The notes: generated by a model not told the origin, from the letters alone. A stretch of DNA of 24,400 nucleotides from UBA1206 sp045643125 (GCA_045643125.1 JAZUKE010000105.1:1-24400); one strand, 5' to 3'; positions 14,352 to 23,480 are shown, counted from the stretch's first letter. A program made the numbers and translations.

Positions 14352-15863
14352 ATGAGAAGAGTATATATTTACGATACCACGCTCCGCGACGGCGAACAGA
14401 TGGCGGGTGTGAACCTCAATGCGGGCGAAAAACTCCGCCTTGCGTTCCATCTCCAGCGCCTCGGAGTCGATTGTATCGAAGCGGGATTCCCGGCGTCGTC
14501 GGTGAACGATTTTCAGGCGGTGCAGAAGATAGCGTCGCGTGTCGAGGGCGTGCAGGTATCCGCGCTTGCACGGGCTGACAAAAACGATATAGATTCGGCA
14601 GTTGAAGCCCTTAAAGAAGCAAAAGACAAAAAACTGCATATCTTTATCGCCACGAGCGACATCCACCTTGAACACAAACTCCGTATGACGCGCGACGAAG
14701 TGCTTGAAAGGGTGCGCGAAACCGTCAGCTACGGCAGAAGCAAGTGCGAAAACGTGCTGTTCTCGTGCGAGGACGCTACGCGAAGCGACAGGGAATTCCT
14801 ATGTAAAGTATATGAAACAGCCATTGAATCGGGTGCTTGTACGATCAATATTCCCGATACGGTCGGATATACCACGCCGGAAGAATTTGCCGACACGGTG
14901 AAGTATGTCCTTGCAAACGTCAGAAACATATCTTCCGCCGAAATAGGCGTACATTGTCACAACGATCTCGGACTTGCCGTGGCGAACACTATCTCCGGGC
15001 TTTGTGCCGGCGCTTCGTGGGCGGAATGTACCGTAAACGGTATCGGCGAAAGAGCGGGCAACGCATCGCTCGAGGAAGTCGTTATGGCGCTTTATACGCG
15101 CAAAAGCCGTTACGGACTTGAAACAGGCATAAATACGTCTCTCATTTCAAAAACAAGCACCGTCGTTTCGGCGGTGACCGGCATCTATATTGCCCCCAAT
15201 AAGGCAATAGTCGGCAGAAACGCATTCCTTCACGAATCCGGCATACATCAGCACGGAATAATCAACAATCCGCTGACGTACGAGATAATTTCTCCGGCTA
15301 CGGTCGGAATAAACACGTCGGAGCTTGTCCTCGGCAAGCACTCCGGCAGACACGCATTCTGCGACAAACTGACCGAGCTCGGCTTCCACGTTGACAAAGC
15401 CGTTTCCGATGACGCTTTTGAGTCGTTCAAAAATCTCTCCTGCCGCAAGAAAGCGCTCAGCGACGACGATATCAAGGCTCTTGTCGAAGAAGCGATAATG
15501 GATTCGCATATCAGGGACGGCTATGAGCTTGTGTCGTATCAGACTCAAAGCGGGAACAAAACACGGGCAATGGCGATGGTCTGCATTTCGCACGGGAGCG
15601 AAACGCACGACGAAGCGGCGACCGGCGAAGGTCCGATAGACGCGGCTTTCAACGCGATCAACCGTATCGTCGGAGTGGACTATAAACTGCTCAATTACAG
15701 TATCAAAGCCGTCACGGGCGGCACCGACGCACTCGGCGAAGTGCGCGTAAGGATCGCCGACGGCGACAGGGAATCTGTCGGCAAAGGCGTATCGACGGAT
15801 ATTATCGAATCAAGCATAAAAGCATATATAAGCGCGATCAACCGCGTTGATCTGCAAAACTGA
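14352..15863 (+). CDS. leuA: 2-isopropylmalate synthase
   Basis: This 503-residue enzyme condenses acetyl-CoA with 2-ketoisovalerate, the first step of leucine synthesis. The catalytic TIM barrel has DTTLRDGEQ (8-16), the metal ligands H201 and H203 in GVHCHNDLGLAVANT, and NGIGERAGNA (229-238). The C-terminal regulatory domain is complete, with GEGPIDAAFNAI, GTDALGEV and STDIIESSIKAYISAINR, so leucine feedback is expected. Homocitrate or citramalate synthase activity is less likely given the full LeuA pattern. The ATG lies 3 bases after the SDR stop and lacks a clear ribosome site, which implies translational coupling. No other leu gene is in the window, and the neighbours are sugar-related. 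Confidence 0.92.
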   Translation: MRRVYIYDTTLRDGEQMAGVNLNAGEKLRLAFHLQRLGVDCIEAGFPASSVNDFQAVQKIASRVEGVQVSALARADKNDIDSAVEALKEAKDKKLHIFIATSDIHLEHKLRMTRDEVLERVRETVSYGRSKCENVLFSCEDATRSDREFLCKVYETAIESGACTINIPDTVGYTTPEEFADTVKYVLANVRNISSAEIGVHCHNDLGLAVANTISGLCAGASWAECTVNGIGERAGNASLEEVVMALYTRKSRYGLETGINTSLISKTSTVVSAVTGIYIAPNKAIVGRNAFLHESGIHQHGIINNPLTYEIISPATVGINTSELVLGKHSGRHAFCDKLTELGFHVDKAVSDDAFESFKNLSCRKKALSDDDIKALVEEAIMDSHIRDGYELVSYQTQSGNKTRAMAMVCISHGSETHDEAATGEGPIDAAFNAINRIVGVDYKLLNYSIKAVTGGTDALGEVRVRIADGDRESVGKGVSTDIIESSIKAYISAINRVDLQN

Positions 15864-15876
15864 AAGGAGAAAAACA

Positions 15877-17400
15877 ATGAAAAAATGTCTCAGCATCTTG
15901 CTTGCACTCATTATGGTCTCTGTCCTTTTTGTTTCCTGTGCGGAAAATAACGGCGGCGACCAAAGCACTGAAGTATCAAAGACAAGCGAAACAAGCACCG
16001 AAGCATCAAGCGAAAATTCCGAAGAAACGTCCGCTTCTCCGACAAATCCCTATATGGATTCGGACGGCAACTACCACATCACCAACGAACTGAAAAACTT
16101 CGGCGGTGAAGAATTCTCCATCATCGTAAGAGGCGCCATTTCCGGCACTTATCAGTCCGATGACTTCACCACCGGCAGCGAACTTTACGGCGAAACTCTC
16201 GATGCCGCCGTTACCGAAAGAAACCGCAAGGTCGAAGATACCTACGGCGTAACTCTCAAAATTTACAAAAACGACAATATCCAGACCGATATAACGACAG
16301 ATATTTCCGGCGGCACTCAGCTTTATGACGCCATAATGCCTACTCTCACCAGTCTTGCCGTGCTTGCCGCTGACGGCAACCTTATCGACCTCGGCACTCT
16401 CGACGATATCCACCTCGACGCTCCCTGGTACGATCCCAACTGTACCGACGCAATGTCGATCAATCATCAGTATTTCTTCACCACCGGTGATATGACCATA
16501 CTCAATAAGGTCAATACGTCCAGCATCCTTTTCAATAAAGAAATGATTGCTGCAAAGAATCTCGAAGATCCTTACGAACTCGTCAGAAAACATCAGTGGA
16601 CTTACGACAAAATGAAAGAAATGGCAAAGGAAGTCACTGCCGATACCGACGGCGAAGACGGAATGAGCGGCAAGGATACCTGGGGTATGCTTTCCTCCTA
16701 TGCCGATTCTCTCGTTCTTTACAATGCTGCCGATAAGCTCCTCTGCACCAAAGACGCCGACGACTATCCCATCCTCGCGTTCGGCGATGACAGCTCCGTT
16801 ACCGTTATCCAGAAGATACTCCAGGATATGGAAGAAGAAAATACCTGGGTAGTATATGCTCAGCAGTTTGAAGATCCCATTTGGGTAACTTCACTCAACG
16901 CCTTTATCGAAGGCAGAGTTCTTTTCCGTCCGTCCGCATTCTCCGCAACCACCAAGCTCAGGATCGCCGGTGCCGATTTCGGTATCGTTCCGCTTCCTCT
17001 CTGGAGCGAAGAACAGGAAAACTACCGTTCATTCTGCGGCGGAAGCCAGACGGCAGGCATCGCCATTTCGATCGGCTGCGAAGATCCCGAATACTCCGCT
17101 TATATGATCGAAGCCATTTCCTGCGAATCCAAGAAATACATAACTCCGGCTTATATGGACATCAACCTCAAATCCAAAGATGCCCAGGACGAAGAAAGCC
17201 TTGAAATGCTCAACATCATTTTCAACAACATCGTTTATGATATCGGTTTCGTTTACAACTTCGGCGGTATCGGCGGTTTGTTTGAAAGACTCTGCAAAGC
17301 CAAGAGTACCGACATCGTTTCGTCCTTCAGAGCAGACGAACCCGGCATCACCGCGGCTATTGAAGAAGTCATTGAAGCATATCTTGAACTCGAAGACTGA
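15877..17400 (+). CDS. Extracellular solute-binding lipoprotein 1
   Basis: This 507-residue ABC-transporter-type substrate-binding lipoprotein starts with a signal peptide (MKKCLSILLALIMVSVLFVSC) whose lipobox ends at Cys21. A Ser/Thr/Glu-rich linker to about residue 55 would tether it to the membrane. The mature domain resembles family 1 (MalE/UgpB-like) binding proteins for sugars. ATG 15877 is chosen over the upstream in-frame start because AAAGGAG (15863-15869), overlapping the leuA stop, lies 7 bases before it. Codons are strongly C-biased (CTC, CCC, ATC, ACC), unlike the neighbouring paralogue, suggesting very high expression. No permease or ATPase gene is adjacent. A GC-rich hairpin follows. 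Confidence 0.88.
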   Translation: MKKCLSILLALIMVSVLFVSCAENNGGDQSTEVSKTSETSTEASSENSEETSASPTNPYMDSDGNYHITNELKNFGGEEFSIIVRGAISGTYQSDDFTTGSELYGETLDAAVTERNRKVEDTYGVTLKIYKNDNIQTDITTDISGGTQLYDAIMPTLTSLAVLAADGNLIDLGTLDDIHLDAPWYDPNCTDAMSINHQYFFTTGDMTILNKVNTSSILFNKEMIAAKNLEDPYELVRKHQWTYDKMKEMAKEVTADTDGEDGMSGKDTWGMLSSYADSLVLYNAADKLLCTKDADDYPILAFGDDSSVTVIQKILQDMEEENTWVVYAQQFEDPIWVTSLNAFIEGRVLFRPSAFSATTKLRIAGADFGIVPLPLWSEEQENYRSFCGGSQTAGIAISIGCEDPEYSAYMIEAISCESKKYITPAYMDINLKSKDAQDEESLEMLNIIFNNIVYDIGFVYNFGGIGGLFERLCKAKSTDIVSSFRADEPGITAAIEEVIEAYLELED

Positions 17401-17429
17401 TAAAACGGTATAAAACCATCTGCTGCAAA

Positions 17430-17458
17430 CAGCCCGGCATATCATTGCTGCCGGGCTG
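17430..17458 (+). terminator. Hairpin between the two binding-protein genes
   Basis: CAGCCCGGCA (17430-17439) pairs with TGCCGGGCTG (17449-17458) around a 9-base loop, followed by CTTTGTGTT. The stem is strong but the T-run is poor. It may act as a partial terminator or a 3' stabiliser that lets the first gene be expressed more than the second. Confidence 0.65.
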
Positions 17459-17488
17459 CTTTGTGTTGAATTAAAAGGAATGGTAAAA

Positions 17489-19009
17489 ATGAAAAGGATC
17501 ATAAGCATAATTCTTGTACTTTTTCTTGCGTCGGCTTTCTTTGCTTCCTGCACGGAAAACGAGCCGGAACAAAGCGTTTCGCCGATCCAATCGGATGAGC
17601 CGGATGTGTCAGTCACATCAAGCGAGGAATCCGAAGAAGTGTCCGAAGCTCCTTTGGATCCGTATATGGACGAAGAAGGGAATTACAGGATCACTAACGA
17701 ACTGAAAACCTTTGACGACGAAGAATTTTCCATTATCGTAAGAGGAGAATCGGCAGGCACATACCAGTCAAATGACTTTACGACGGGAAGCGAGCTTTAC
17801 GGCGAAGTTCTCGACGCGGCTGTCACCGACAAAAACCGCAAAGTTGAAGACACTTATAAGGTCAAACTCAAAATATACAAAAACGACAATATCAATAACG
17901 ATATAATTGCCGATATTTCGGGCGGCACTCAGCTTTACGACGCAATTATGCCGACGCTGACTACTCTCGCAAAGCTTGCGTCCGAAGGCAACCTCATTGA
18001 CCTTAATACCCTCGATTATATCCACCTTGACGCTCCGTGGTACGATGATAACTGCACGAAATCTATGTCGATAAACAATCAGTGCTTCTTTACCACCGGC
18101 GATATTACGATACTGAACAAAGTGAATACCTCCGCATTTCTTTTCAATAAGGAAATGATAAGGGTAAACAACCTTGAAGATCCTTATGAACTTGTAAGGA
18201 ATCATCAATGGACCTACGACAAGATGAAAGAAATGGCAAAGCAGGTCACGTCTGATACCGACGGTGTTGACGGAATGAGCGGCAAAGACACCTGGGGACT
18301 GCTTGCTTCCTACGACGATTCTCTTGTGCTTTACTGCGCCGCAAATAAACTGCTATGCCAAAAAGACTCAAACGATATGCCTGTCCTTGCTTTCGGCGAC
18401 GACAGCTCTGTCAGCATAATTCAGAAAATACTCGGCGATATGGAAGAAGCAAACACCTGGGTGACTTATGCCCAGCAGTTTGAACAGCCCATCTGGGTAA
18501 CTTCTCTCAACGCCTTTATCGACGGCAGAGTGCTTTTCCGTCCTTCGCAGTTTTCGGCGACGACAAAACTCCGTATCGCGGGTGCCGATTTCGGTATAGT
18601 ACCTAATCCCCTTTGGAGTGAAGAACAGGATGACTACCGTTCGTTCTGCTTCGGAACTCAGACTGCGGGTATTGCCATTTCTGTCGGATGCGAAGATCCC
18701 GAATACTCCGCTTATATGATAGAAGCGATCTCCTGCGAATCAAAGAGATATCTTACTCCGGCGTATATGGAGATCAACCTCAAAACAAAGGACGCTCAGG
18801 ACGAAGAAAGTCTTGAAATGCTGAACATCGTATTCGACAATATCGTATATGACATAGGACACGTTTACGATTTCGGCGGCATCGGAAGTATGTTTGAAAA
18901 GCTCTGCGAAGCCAAAAGCACCGACGTTGTTTCCGCGTTCAGGTCTATCGAACCGTCCGTGCAAAATGCTATAGAAGAAGTTATCACAACGTATAAGGAA
19001 CTCGAATGA
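17489..19009 (+). CDS. Extracellular solute-binding lipoprotein 2 (paralogue)
   Basis: This 506-residue lipoprotein aligns with the preceding one over its whole length, about four-fifths identical by eye in the mature domain. The lipobox Cys is again residue 21 (signal MKRIISIILVLFLASAFFASC) and is followed by a Ser/Glu/Pro-rich tether. The signal peptide and tether differ most between the copies; motifs such as GTYQS-DFTTGSELYGE, NKVNTS, HQWTYDKMKEMAK and LFRPS-FSATTKLRIAGADFGIVP are shared. The ATG at 17489 is favoured because AAAAGGA (17473-17479) abuts the earlier ATG (17480). Codon choice is less biased than in copy 1, so expression is probably lower. It is separated from copy 1 by a hairpin and ends at a good terminator. 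Confidence 0.88.
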   Translation: MKRIISIILVLFLASAFFASCTENEPEQSVSPIQSDEPDVSVTSSEESEEVSEAPLDPYMDEEGNYRITNELKTFDDEEFSIIVRGESAGTYQSNDFTTGSELYGEVLDAAVTDKNRKVEDTYKVKLKIYKNDNINNDIIADISGGTQLYDAIMPTLTTLAKLASEGNLIDLNTLDYIHLDAPWYDDNCTKSMSINNQCFFTTGDITILNKVNTSAFLFNKEMIRVNNLEDPYELVRNHQWTYDKMKEMAKQVTSDTDGVDGMSGKDTWGLLASYDDSLVLYCAANKLLCQKDSNDMPVLAFGDDSSVSIIQKILGDMEEANTWVTYAQQFEQPIWVTSLNAFIDGRVLFRPSQFSATTKLRIAGADFGIVPNPLWSEEQDDYRSFCFGTQTAGIAISVGCEDPEYSAYMIEAISCESKRYLTPAYMEINLKTKDAQDEESLEMLNIVFDNIVYDIGHVYDFGGIGSMFEKLCEAKSTDVVSAFRSIEPSVQNAIEEVITTYKELE

Positions 19010-19019
19010 TCACAAATGT

Positions 19020-19051
19020 GACGGGCAGCCGAAAACTGCCCGTCGCTTTTT
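19020..19051 (+). terminator. Rho-independent terminator
   Basis: GACGGGCAG (19020-19028) pairs with CTGCCCGTC (19036-19044) around a 7-base loop, then GCTTTTTT. A classical intrinsic terminator closing the solute-binding-protein region. Confidence 0.88.
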
Positions 19052-19084
19052 TGCTTATTTTACGATCGGTTTTTGCATATACTA

Positions 19085-19113
19085 TTGACAAAAAGACAAT
19101 TCTGTATTACAAT
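19085..19113 (+). promoter_or_regulatory. Promoter of the metal-efflux operon
   Basis: TTGACA (19085-19090), a 17-bp spacer and TACAAT (19108-19113). The 3' half of the -10 box is inside the palindrome at 19111-19130, so a bound repressor would block polymerase. Confidence 0.85.
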
Positions 19114-19130
19114 TAAACAAACGTTTAATT
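19111..19130. promoter_or_regulatory. Palindromic operator, ArsR/SmtB (CzrA)-like
   Basis: AATTAAAC (19111-19118) and GTTTAATT (19123-19130) form a perfect inverted repeat around AAAC. It covers the -10 end and the transcription start. The core TAAACAAACGTTTA resembles the TGAACAAATATTCA core of zinc-sensing CzrA/SmtB-type operators as I remember them. It is unlike GC-rich CsoR or TACAnnTGTA CopY boxes. No regulator gene is in the window. A TetR-type repressor would also fit a palindrome of this kind. Confidence 0.65.
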
Positions 19131-19143
19131 GATGGAGGCGGCT

Positions 19144-21015
19144 ATGGAAAAAGAAACGCGCTTGCAGGCAGTGAAAATAATCACCGCGTCTTTGCTCCTT
19201 ATCATCGTATTCATTGTCGATAAGCTGACAGATCTCCCGATCTGGGCAGATCTGATAATGTATCTCGTTCCGTATATCATCGTCGGTCACGAAACGATAG
19301 CCGAAGCATTCGAAGGAATAAAAACAGGCGAACTGTTCGGCGAGGAATTTCTTATGTTTGCCGCAACTCTCGGTGCGCTTCTTATCGGATTTCTTCCGGG
19401 AGGAGAAAAAGAGTTTGCCGAAGCGGTGTTCGTTATGCTGTTCTTTTCGGTCGGTGAACTGCTCGAAGAACTTGCCGAAGGCAAAAGCCGCAAGTCGATT
19501 TCATCCCTTATGGATATACGTCCCGATAAAGCTAATCTCGTCAAAGACGGCAAAACGGTGAGCGTCTCTCCCGAGGATGTTCATATAGGTGATATCATCG
19601 TTATAAGCCCGGGTGAAAAGATACCGCTCGACGGCGTGATAGTATCGGGCGGGACTTCGCTGAATACCGTTTCGCTGACGGGTGAAAGCCTGCCGAAAGA
19701 CGTTTCGGCGGGTGACGCCGTATATTCCGGCTGCGTCAATATCTCAAACGTAATCACCGTCCGCGTTTCAAAAGAATACTGCGATTCCACGGTGAACAGA
19801 ATACTCGAACTTGTCGAAAACGCTTCGGAAAAGAAATCGGCAAGCGAAAAATTCATCACTAAATTTGCCCGCATCTATACTCCGGCGGTGGTGATATCCG
19901 CGCTGCTTCTTGCGTTTCTGCCGCCGATCATTTCCGGCGGTTTCAAAGTAAACTTCGTTATGTGGCTTTCCCGCGCTCTTACGTTCCTCGTCGTGTCCTG
20001 CCCCTGCGCACTCGTCATTTCCGTACCGCTCGCGTTTTTCGGCGGCATCGGCAGAGCGGCGGCTTCGGGCATACTCATAAAAGGCTCGAACTATCTTGAA
20101 ACGCTCACAAAACTTTCCGCCGTCGTGTTTGACAAGACGGGTACGATAACCAAGGGGATTTTTACCGTCACTGCCATACATCCCGATAAATACGATGCCG
20201 AAACTTTGCTGCATCTTGCGTCGCACGTCGAACGCTTTTCCACGCATCCAATCGCCGTGTCGCTGTGCGCCGCCTATAAAGACGGTGACGACGACTGCAT
20301 TGTCGGCGAAATGAAAGAGATCGCCGGCGAAGGCGCGGTCGCGTCCGTCAACGGTCACGATATTTACGTCGGCAATGAAAAACTGATGAAACGCATAAAC
20401 TCAAAGTTTCACGACTGCGGTCATACGGGCAGCGTCGTCCATATATCCGACGGCAGCGAATATCTCGGGCATATAGTCGTTTCCGACGTTATAAAAGACG
20501 ATTCAAAGTCTGCGATTTCCGAACTGAAAGCGCTCGGCGTTAAAAAATGTGTCCTTCTTACCGGCGACAACGAAAACACCGCGTCTTCCGTCGCATCTGA
20601 CGTCGGTATCGACGAATACTTCGCGTCGCTGCTTCCGGATGATAAAGCAAAATATCTTGAAAAATACCGTTCCTGCGGAGTGACCGCGTTCGTCGGCGAC
20701 GGCATAAACGATTCCCCGTCTCTTGCGCTTGCCGATGTCGGAGTTGCAATGGGAGGACTCGGCTCCGATGCCGCCATCGAAGCCGCCGACGTTGTCATAA
20801 TGGACGATAAACCGTCAAAGCTGCCGCTTTCCGTGAAAATCGCAAAGCGCACGCTCGATATCGCAAAGCAGAATATCGTTTTTGCTCTGTCGGTCAAATT
20901 CGCGGTGCTTGTCCTCGCGCTGTTCGGACTTGCGCCGATGTGGCTCGCCGTCTTTGCCGACGTTGGAGTGACTTTTCTTGCAGTCCTCAATTCATTAAGA
21001 ACGCTAAAAAAATAA
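19144..21015 (+). CDS. P1B-2 heavy-metal ATPase (Zn2+/Cd2+/Pb2+ exporter type)
   Basis: This 623-residue P-type ATPase has TGES (179-182), the membrane metal site SCPCAL (C286, C288), the phosphorylated Asp330 in DKTGT, the nucleotide-domain HP motif in STHPIA, and TGDN and GDGINDSP in the hinge. K585 in the seventh and D606 in the eighth core helix (SVKFAVL, FADVGVTFLAVLNSL) are the P1B-2 signature for divalent Zn, Cd or Pb export. There is no N-terminal metal-binding domain or CxxC, so it is shorter than CadA/ZntA with such domains. ATG 19144 is chosen because GGAGG (19134-19138) precedes it; earlier in-frame TTG and ATG codons lie in the operator and ribosome site. It is the first gene of an operon with copZ-like and copA genes. 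Confidence 0.92.
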   Translation: MEKETRLQAVKIITASLLLIIVFIVDKLTDLPIWADLIMYLVPYIIVGHETIAEAFEGIKTGELFGEEFLMFAATLGALLIGFLPGGEKEFAEAVFVMLFFSVGELLEELAEGKSRKSISSLMDIRPDKANLVKDGKTVSVSPEDVHIGDIIVISPGEKIPLDGVIVSGGTSLNTVSLTGESLPKDVSAGDAVYSGCVNISNVITVRVSKEYCDSTVNRILELVENASEKKSASEKFITKFARIYTPAVVISALLLAFLPPIISGGFKVNFVMWLSRALTFLVVSCPCALVISVPLAFFGGIGRAAASGILIKGSNYLETLTKLSAVVFDKTGTITKGIFTVTAIHPDKYDAETLLHLASHVERFSTHPIAVSLCAAYKDGDDDCIVGEMKEIAGEGAVASVNGHDIYVGNEKLMKRINSKFHDCGHTGSVVHISDGSEYLGHIVVSDVIKDDSKSAISELKALGVKKCVLLTGDNENTASSVASDVGIDEYFASLLPDDKAKYLEKYRSCGVTAFVGDGINDSPSLALADVGVAMGGLGSDAAIEAADVVIMDDKPSKLPLSVKIAKRTLDIAKQNIVFALSVKFAVLVLALFGLAPMWLAVFADVGVTFLAVLNSLRTLKK

Positions 21016-21029
21016 AGGAGAAATAAATT

Positions 21030-21254
21030 ATGTTCGAAAAAACCGTTTCGGCTTCTTTTACCGTTGAAGGTATGATGTGTACGCATTGCGTCAAGCACGT
21101 CGAAGACGCGCTCAAAAGCGTACCGGGTGTTAAAAAAGTGAACGTCGATCTCGATTCCAAGACCGCGAAAGCGGAATACCTTGCTTCAAAAACGAACACT
21201 TCCGAGCTTATTTCGGCAATAGAAAAAGCGGGATATAAGGCATCCGCCGTATGA
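21030..21254 (+). CDS. CopZ-like heavy-metal-associated chaperone
   Basis: This 74-residue HMA-fold protein has the metal-binding loop GMMCTHC with C17 and C20 and the usual beta-alpha-beta-beta-alpha-beta pattern ending in IEKAGYKA. It would carry Cu(I) in the cytoplasm and hand it to the ATPase encoded next. AAAGGAG precedes the ATG, and its last four bases (ATGA) overlap the start of the copper ATPase gene, so the two are translationally coupled. Confidence 0.92.
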   Translation: MFEKTVSASFTVEGMMCTHCVKHVEDALKSVPGVKKVNVDLDSKTAKAEYLASKTNTSELISAIEKAGYKASAV

Positions 21255-23398
21255 TCGAACACATTACCATAAAAGTCGGCGGTATGAGCTGCGTCCGCTG
21301 CTCTGCGGCAGTCGAACACGCGCTCAAAAACGTAAAAGGCGTCATATCCGCCGAGGTATCTTACGCGGTCGGCAAAGCCGAAGTCGCATACGACTCTTCC
21401 GTCACCGAACGTAAAAAAATGGAAAAAGCGATAAAGCAGGCGGGCTATACCGTCGTGGAAGACGAAAGGGAATTCCGCAAAAGGGAGTTCCGCACCCTTC
21501 GAATGCTTTTCGTCGTTTCCGCGCTGCTTGCGCTTCCGTTTCTGTTCACAATGGTGCTGATGTTCGCTTTCCCGGATTCCCAGCTGACACATTCGCTGCA
21601 TCATAACGGAACGTGGCAGCTCATTCTGTCAACTCCCGTGCAGTTCGGTATAGGTTTTCGGTTTTACCGCAGCGCGTTCAAATCGCTGCTCAACCGTTCT
21701 CCCGGTATGGACCTGCTCGTTTCCGTCGGTACGACGTCTGCCTGGGGTTACAGCCTTTATAATTATATCACGGGTGTGAACGAATACTATTTTGAAAGCT
21801 CCGTGGTCATAATCACGCTCATACTTCTCGGAAAAACTCTCGAGTCCCGCGCAAAGGCAAAAACCTCCGGCGCTATCGAAAAGCTGATGGACTTGTCCCC
21901 GAAAACGGCGGAGATCGTCGCAGACGGCGAAACGGTGAAGATCAGCGCCGACAAAGTCAAAGTCGGCGATATAGTCGTCGTCCGTCCGGGTGCTTCTTTC
22001 CCGGTGGACGGTGTAGTTATTGACGGCAGAAGCAGTGCCGACGAGTCTATGCTTACCGGCGAAAGCCTGCCCGTTGAAAAGGGAATGGGCGACAAGGTTT
22101 ACGGCGGTACCGTGAACGGCAACGGACTTATTCGGCTTCGTGCCGAAAACGTCGGCGAAGCGACCACGCTTTCGGGAATAATACGTCTTGTCGAGCAGGC
22201 GCAGACCTCAAAGGCGCATATCCAGACCATCGCCGATAAGGTCGCCGCCATATTCGTTCCGTCGGTAATGACGATCGCCGTCGTCACATTGCTTCTTTCG
22301 CTTGTATTCGGTGTCGGCGTTTCCGGCTCAGTTTCACGCGGTGTCGCGGTGCTTGTCATAGCCTGCCCTTGCTCACTCGGACTTGCCACGCCGACAGCTC
22401 TGATGGTCGGTATCGGGAGAAGCGCCTCTATGGGCATACTCATCAAAAACGCCGACGCTCTCGAACATTGCGCGGACGTAAAAACCGTCATTATGGATAA
22501 AACCGGTACGATAACCGAGGGCAGACCGTCGGTCAGGCATTTCGTCGCGTTCGGCATCGACGAAAATACCGCACGTCTTTACGCTTCGTCTGTCGAAAGC
22601 GGCTCGGAGCATCCGCTTGCATCCGCGATAACAGAGTGTTATGACGGAGCAAAAAAGGATATTTCCGATTTCGTTTCCGAAACGGGAAACGGTATAAAAG
22701 CCGTCTGCGACGGACATACTGTCACCGTCGGCAAACCCGTTTGGACGGAACGGTTCTGCACGATCCCCGAAGAAGCGAATAAACTATATGAAGAATTTGC
22801 GCTTAACGGCTGTACTGTCGTTTTTATGAGCATTGACGGCAAACTTTCAGCCGTGATAGGCGTAATGGATCCTATACGCGAATACGCCGCCGATACGGTG
22901 AGCAGACTCAAAGCCGACGGCATACGCACGGTAATGGTTACGGGTGACAACGAGTTTTCGGCAAAAGCGATATCGTCGTCTGCCGGAATCGACGAATATA
23001 TAGCGGGAGTCTTCCCCGAAGGAAAGGTCGAAGCCGTAGAAAACCATAAGAAGGACGGAATAACCGCAATGATAGGCGATGGTATCAACGACGCACCTGC
23101 GCTTGCGTCTGCGGATATCGGCATCGCCGTCGGAAGCGGAACCGATATAGCAATGGAAGCGGGGGATATCGTCTTTGTTTCAAACGGCATACGTCTGCTT
23201 CCGGACGCGATCAGACTGTCAAAGGCAACGATGCGGAAAATACGTCAGAATCTGTTTTGGGCTTTCTTCTATAATATCATAGGAATACCTCTTGCGGCAT
23301 TCGGTTTGCTGTCGCCGATCATCGCGGGCGCCTGTATGGCGTTCAGCTCGGTGTCCGTCGTCACAAATTCGCTGCTGCTCAAAAAGTCACGTCTTTAA
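21251..23398 (+). CDS. copA: P1B-1 copper-exporting ATPase CopA
   Basis: This 715-residue Cu(I) ATPase has one N-terminal HMA domain (1-70) with GMSCVRC (C14, C17). TGES is at 269-272 and the transmembrane metal site is ACPCSLGLATPTA (C372, C374). The phosphorylation Asp416 is in DKTGT, SEHPLA is at 452-457, and TGDN and GDGINDAP are also present. YNIIGIPLAAFG in helix 7 and MAFSSVSVVTNS in helix 8 give the P1B-1 (Cu+/Ag+) signature Y-N and M-S-S. CPCS instead of CPCA is a mild variant. It overlaps the chaperone gene by 4 bases and shares the upstream Zn-type ATPase promoter. A hairpin follows at 23410. Confidence 0.94.
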   Translation: MIEHITIKVGGMSCVRCSAAVEHALKNVKGVISAEVSYAVGKAEVAYDSSVTERKKMEKAIKQAGYTVVEDEREFRKREFRTLRMLFVVSALLALPFLFTMVLMFAFPDSQLTHSLHHNGTWQLILSTPVQFGIGFRFYRSAFKSLLNRSPGMDLLVSVGTTSAWGYSLYNYITGVNEYYFESSVVIITLILLGKTLESRAKAKTSGAIEKLMDLSPKTAEIVADGETVKISADKVKVGDIVVVRPGASFPVDGVVIDGRSSADESMLTGESLPVEKGMGDKVYGGTVNGNGLIRLRAENVGEATTLSGIIRLVEQAQTSKAHIQTIADKVAAIFVPSVMTIAVVTLLLSLVFGVGVSGSVSRGVAVLVIACPCSLGLATPTALMVGIGRSASMGILIKNADALEHCADVKTVIMDKTGTITEGRPSVRHFVAFGIDENTARLYASSVESGSEHPLASAITECYDGAKKDISDFVSETGNGIKAVCDGHTVTVGKPVWTERFCTIPEEANKLYEEFALNGCTVVFMSIDGKLSAVIGVMDPIREYAADTVSRLKADGIRTVMVTGDNEFSAKAISSSAGIDEYIAGVFPEGKVEAVENHKKDGITAMIGDGINDAPALASADIGIAVGSGTDIAMEAGDIVFVSNGIRLLPDAIRLSKATMRKIRQNLFWAFFYNIIGIPLAAFGLLSPIIAGACMAFSSVSVVTNSLLLKKSRL

Positions 23399-23409
23399 GA
23401 ACGAAAAAC

Positions 23410-23448
23410 ACGGTATGTTGTTGCATTTGACACATACCGTTGCTTTTA
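23410..23448 (+). terminator. Terminator after copA
   Basis: ACGGTATGT (23410-23418) pairs with ACATACCGT (23432-23440) around a 13-base loop, followed by TGCTTTTA. It is of moderate strength and lies between copA and the rRNA promoters. Confidence 0.65.
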
Positions 23449-23480
23449 TAAAAATTCCTTAAAAAACTTATTAAAAGGGG

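Noticed and set aside
13503..14675. 390-residue antisense frame over the SDR and leuA start
   Set aside because: It contains no recognisable motif and mirrors the codon usage of the real genes on the plus strand.
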